From NCBI RefSeq assembly GCF_027922005.1, contig NZ_BSEV01000009.1, forward strand, positions 270,860 to 334,859: a stretch of DNA of 64,000 bases, written 5' to 3'. Source of the stretch: Streptosporangium carneum (GTDB taxonomy: Bacteria > Actinomycetota > Actinomycetes > Streptosporangiales > Streptosporangiaceae). Shown piece after piece: positions 60,492 through 64,000 of this stretch; position 1 is the first letter of the stretch, and every line of letters begins with the position of its first letter. The notes below the pieces were generated by a model. It ran no database searches and was not told the DNA's origin. It saw only the letters and a program-made list of their open reading frames with translations. The translations under genes and the position numbers were made by a program.

Positions 60492-62117
60492 TCAACGCGC
60501 CGCGGCGGTCACGTCGGCGACGCCGGCCACCTGGCCGAGCACGTCCTCGAGCACCTTCAGCGGCTCCGGCAGGGCGTCGGCGCTCCGCCACGCCACGAAC
60601 GCGTCCGGCCTGACCAGGACCGCGCCGTACGGAGAGACGCCGAACGCCGCGCCCCAGTCGCCGTCCGCCACGGCGTAGTCCCCGCCGGGGGCGAGCCGCA
60701 CGGCGCGCAGCGGCACCGCGGCACGCTCCGCCAGCCGGGTCGCCGCCTCGTGCCACGCCGTTCCCTCGGGCCCGCTGAGCAGCACGAAGGAGTCCCAGAA
60801 CAGGTCGACCGTGGACAGCCGCCCACCGTCACGCTCCAGCCAGACGTGCGGCGCGCGCGTGCCGGGCTCCCCGACGAGCTCGAGCGGGGCCGTGAGCACC
60901 GGCCGCGGCCTCTCCGTCACCACCGCCCGGGAGGAGTACCGGTAGCCGAGCGTGATGATGATGTCGTCGACCATCTGGGCGCGGACCTCGTCGTCCGCGT
61001 GCCCGTGCCGGATGCGGTTGCGCACCATCGCCTGCTCGGCCATGGCCGAGCCCACCGCGTGACGCTCGTCGTGGTAGGTGTCGAGCAGCTCGGAGCCCGC
61101 CCAGCCGTGCAGCGCGGCGGCGAGCTTCCAGGCCAGGTTGTGCGCGTCGTGGATGCCGGTGTTCGCGCCGAAGCCGCCTGCGGGCGGATGCACGTGGGCG
61201 GCGTCCCCCGCCAGGAACACCCGGCCGACCCTGAAACGCTCCGCGACCAGCTGGGAGCCCTCCCAGGGGACCTTGGCCACGATCTCGACGCGCATGTCCG
61301 GCCGCCCCGAGGCCGTCCTGACGATCTCGACGCAGCGGTCGTCGGTGAAGTCGGCGGGGGACTCGCCCAGATCCGGGCGGTACACCGGGGCCGCCAGCCA
61401 CGGATCCCGCCCGTGCAGGCGAGAGAGGCCGGTCATCGTCCCGCCCGCGGTGGCGTAGCACAGGATGAACGGCCGGTCGGCCAGGATCTCCTCGAGTTCG
61501 GGCGCGCGGAAGTAGATGCTGAGCGCGTTGAACACGGTGCCGCGCCCGGAACGGGAGACGCCCAGCGCCTGGCGCACCGAACTGCCCGCGCCGTCCGCCC
61601 CGACCAGGTAGTCGGCGCGGACCGCGCTGACCTCGCCGGTCCGCACGTCCTCGACCTGGGCCAGCACCCCGTTCTCGTCCTGCTCGATCGAACGCAGCCT
61701 GGTGGAGAAGCGGACCTCGCCGCCGAACTCCTCCGCCTTCTCCGCGAGCACCACCTCGTAACGGTCCTGGCCGCACCCCATGACCCGCTCGGGGCTGATG
61801 TCCGGGCCGTCCAGCGAGGGGGCCTCGAGGACCTCCGCGTCCGCGATCTCGGAGAAGGTGTTGACCCGCAGGATGCCGCCCTCGAAGAACGGATGGGAGT
61901 CGCCGATCTCCAGCGCCCTGACCTCGGCGCCGAGCCCGGCCGCCCGGAACAGCTCCATGGTCCGCGCCTGCAGGCCGGGCGCCCTCGGCAGCAGGGAGGT
62001 GTCGGACCGCTTCTCGACGACCAGGGTCCTGACGCCGTGCCTGCCGAGGAAGACCGCGGTCGACAGTCCGACGGGCCCGGCGCCGACGATCAGCACCTGG
62101 ACGTTCTCCTCGCGCAT
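60492..62117 (-). CDS. FAD-dependent aromatic polyketide hydroxylase
   Basis: A 541-residue class A flavin monooxygenase with VLIVGAGPVGLSTAVFLGRHG at the start, YLVGADGAGSSVRQALG near 160 and GRVFLAGDAAHVHPPAGGFGANTGIHDAHNLAWKL near 285. A thioredoxin-like C-terminal domain is present. It resembles PgaE/MtmOIV-type hydroxylases. Its ATG overlaps the stop of the ketoreductase gene by one base (TGATG), so the two are translated together. Confidence 0.93.
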   Translation of the reverse strand: MREENVQVLIVGAGPVGLSTAVFLGRHGVRTLVVEKRSDTSLLPRAPGLQARTMELFRAAGLGAEVRALEIGDSHPFFEGGILRVNTFSEIADAEVLEAPSLDGPDISPERVMGCGQDRYEVVLAEKAEEFGGEVRFSTRLRSIEQDENGVLAQVEDVRTGEVSAVRADYLVGADGAGSSVRQALGVSRSGRGTVFNALSIYFRAPELEEILADRPFILCYATAGGTMTGLSRLHGRDPWLAAPVYRPDLGESPADFTDDRCVEIVRTASGRPDMRVEIVAKVPWEGSQLVAERFRVGRVFLAGDAAHVHPPAGGFGANTGIHDAHNLAWKLAAALHGWAGSELLDTYHDERHAVGSAMAEQAMVRNRIRHGHADDEVRAQMVDDIIITLGYRYSSRAVVTERPRPVLTAPLELVGEPGTRAPHVWLERDGGRLSTVDLFWDSFVLLSGPEGTAWHEAATRLAERAAVPLRAVRLAPGGDYAVADGDWGAAFGVSPYGAVLVRPDAFVAWRSADALPEPLKVLEDVLGQVAGVADVTAAAR

Positions 62118-62848
62118 CAGATCCCCCCGTCGACGTTGATCGTTTCGCCGTTCACGAACCGCGACAGGTCGCTGGCCAGGAACGCGACGACCCCGGCCAC
62201 GTCGTCCGGGGTGCCGAGCCTGCCGAGCGGGATCATCTTCCGGTATCGCTCCCGCACCTCGGCCGGGGTCGGCTCCTCCGTCTCGATCGGCCCGGGCGCC
62301 ACCACGTTCACGCGCAGCCCCTTCGGGCCAAGCTCCTTGGCCAGCGACCGGGTGAGCCCGACCAGGCCCGCCTTCGCGGCGGTGTAGTGGGCGCGCAGCG
62401 GGATCCCGACGGTGGCCACCCTGGAGCCGACGAAGACGACGGAGCCCCCGGCCGACAGCAGGGGCAGCGTCCGCTGCGTCACGAGGTACGGCCCGCCCAG
62501 GTTGGTGTCCACCACGCGCCGCCACTCCTCGACCGGGAGCTCGGCGAACGGCACGTGGCTGATGACGCCCGCGTTGTGCACCACGACGTCCAGGGAGCCG
62601 AACGAGACGCGGCACACCTCGACGAGCGCGTCGACCTCGGCCGGATCGCTCACGTCCGCCTTGACGAGGTGGTGGTCGCCGACGGTCTCCTTGAGCTCGC
62701 GGGCGAGGCTCGTGACGGCCTCGCCCTCCGTGCGGTAGCACGTCGCCACGTCCGCGCCCGCGCGGGCGAGGCCGAGGACGATTCCCCGCCCGATGCCGCG
62801 CGATCCCCCGGTCACGAGCACTTTTCTGCCTGTCAGCCTGAGTTCCAT
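62117..62848 (-). CDS. Ketoreductase (SDR, polyketide type)
   Basis: A 243-residue FabG-like SDR with GGSRGIG near 14, HNAGVISH near 92, Ser in VGSRVATVG and the catalytic YTAAK near 155. It lies in an operon with the aromatase/cyclase and hydroxylase, as ketoreductases of aromatic polyketide pathways do. It may reduce a specific ketone of the polyketide or a quinone. Stop overlaps the hydroxylase start. Confidence 0.9.
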   Translation of the reverse strand: MELRLTGRKVLVTGGSRGIGRGIVLGLARAGADVATCYRTEGEAVTSLARELKETVGDHHLVKADVSDPAEVDALVEVCRVSFGSLDVVVHNAGVISHVPFAELPVEEWRRVVDTNLGGPYLVTQRTLPLLSAGGSVVFVGSRVATVGIPLRAHYTAAKAGLVGLTRSLAKELGPKGLRVNVVAPGPIETEEPTPAEVRERYRKMIPLGRLGTPDDVAGVVAFLASDLSRFVNGETINVDGGI

Positions 62849-62907
62849 CGTTGCCTGCCGTTTCTGTCACGTTTCCCGCGACGGCCGTGTGAGGCCGCGG
62901 GAGGAGG

Positions 62908-64000
<1,093 letters not shown>

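Overview
The window is high-GC DNA from an actinomycete. F420-type luciferase-like oxidoreductases, a SARP regulator, DrrAB-type transport, type II polyketide genes and many GTG/TTG starts all point that way; a Streptosporangiales-like host is my guess and cannot be settled from sequence alone. About 1-17.8 kb reads as ordinary chromosome: a lipoprotein, MarR/nitroreductase, a CDF metal transporter, an Sfp-type phosphopantetheinyl transferase, aminopeptidase P, a CBS protein, a very large secreted subtilase, an Smr protein, tRNA-Pro(GGG), a DhaKLM dihydroxyacetone kinase operon, a cyclase/ThDP-enzyme pair, an acyltransferase and a quinone oxidoreductase behind a striking double palindrome.

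From about 17.9 kb to the right edge lies a large aromatic-polyketide biosynthetic gene cluster that continues past the window. Its left arm (17.9-31.1 kb) holds a dedicated acetyl-CoA carboxylase (AccC, AccB, fused AccD-AccA), an FAD monooxygenase, an unusual PKS cassette read as SGNH hydrolase, ACP, KS-alpha, KS-beta, a glycosyltransferase and a DrrAB-like exporter. The KS-alpha is FabF-like with an intact Cys-His-His set. The KS-beta has lost all three catalytic residues, with Arg at the Cys position.

From 31.1 to 35.4 kb an island of mobile-DNA remnants interrupts the cluster: a 30-bp perfect inverted repeat pair like a MITE, an internally deleted IS5-type transposase, a SUKH protein, an unrecognised gene and a frameshifted IS5-family element, with diverged repeats at both ends.

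The right arm (35.5-64 kb) carries tailoring and regulation: a SchA/CurD protein, five FAD-dependent oxygenases or halogenases, three SDRs plus a ketoreductase, a P450 with a 3Fe-4S-type ferredoxin, two TenA-fold proteins that both lack the thiaminase Cys, a SARP/NB-ARC regulator, an ABM monooxygenase, a nitroreductase, an asparagine-synthetase-like amidotransferase, two O-methyltransferase-type enzymes, two LLM oxidoreductases, a flavin halogenase, a secreted beta-helix protein, a DUF1772 anthrone-oxygenase-like protein and a TcmN-like aromatase/cyclase. The last 79 bases are the 3' end of a classical type II PKS ACP, so the canonical minimal PKS almost certainly lies just beyond the right edge.

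My working model is that the cluster makes a heavily oxidised, probably pentangular or polycyclic-xanthone-like, amide- or lactam-bearing, chlorinated, O-methylated and perhaps glycosylated aromatic polyketide. A second, noncanonical type II PKS cassette may supply a starter or side chain. The product class is inference from gene content.
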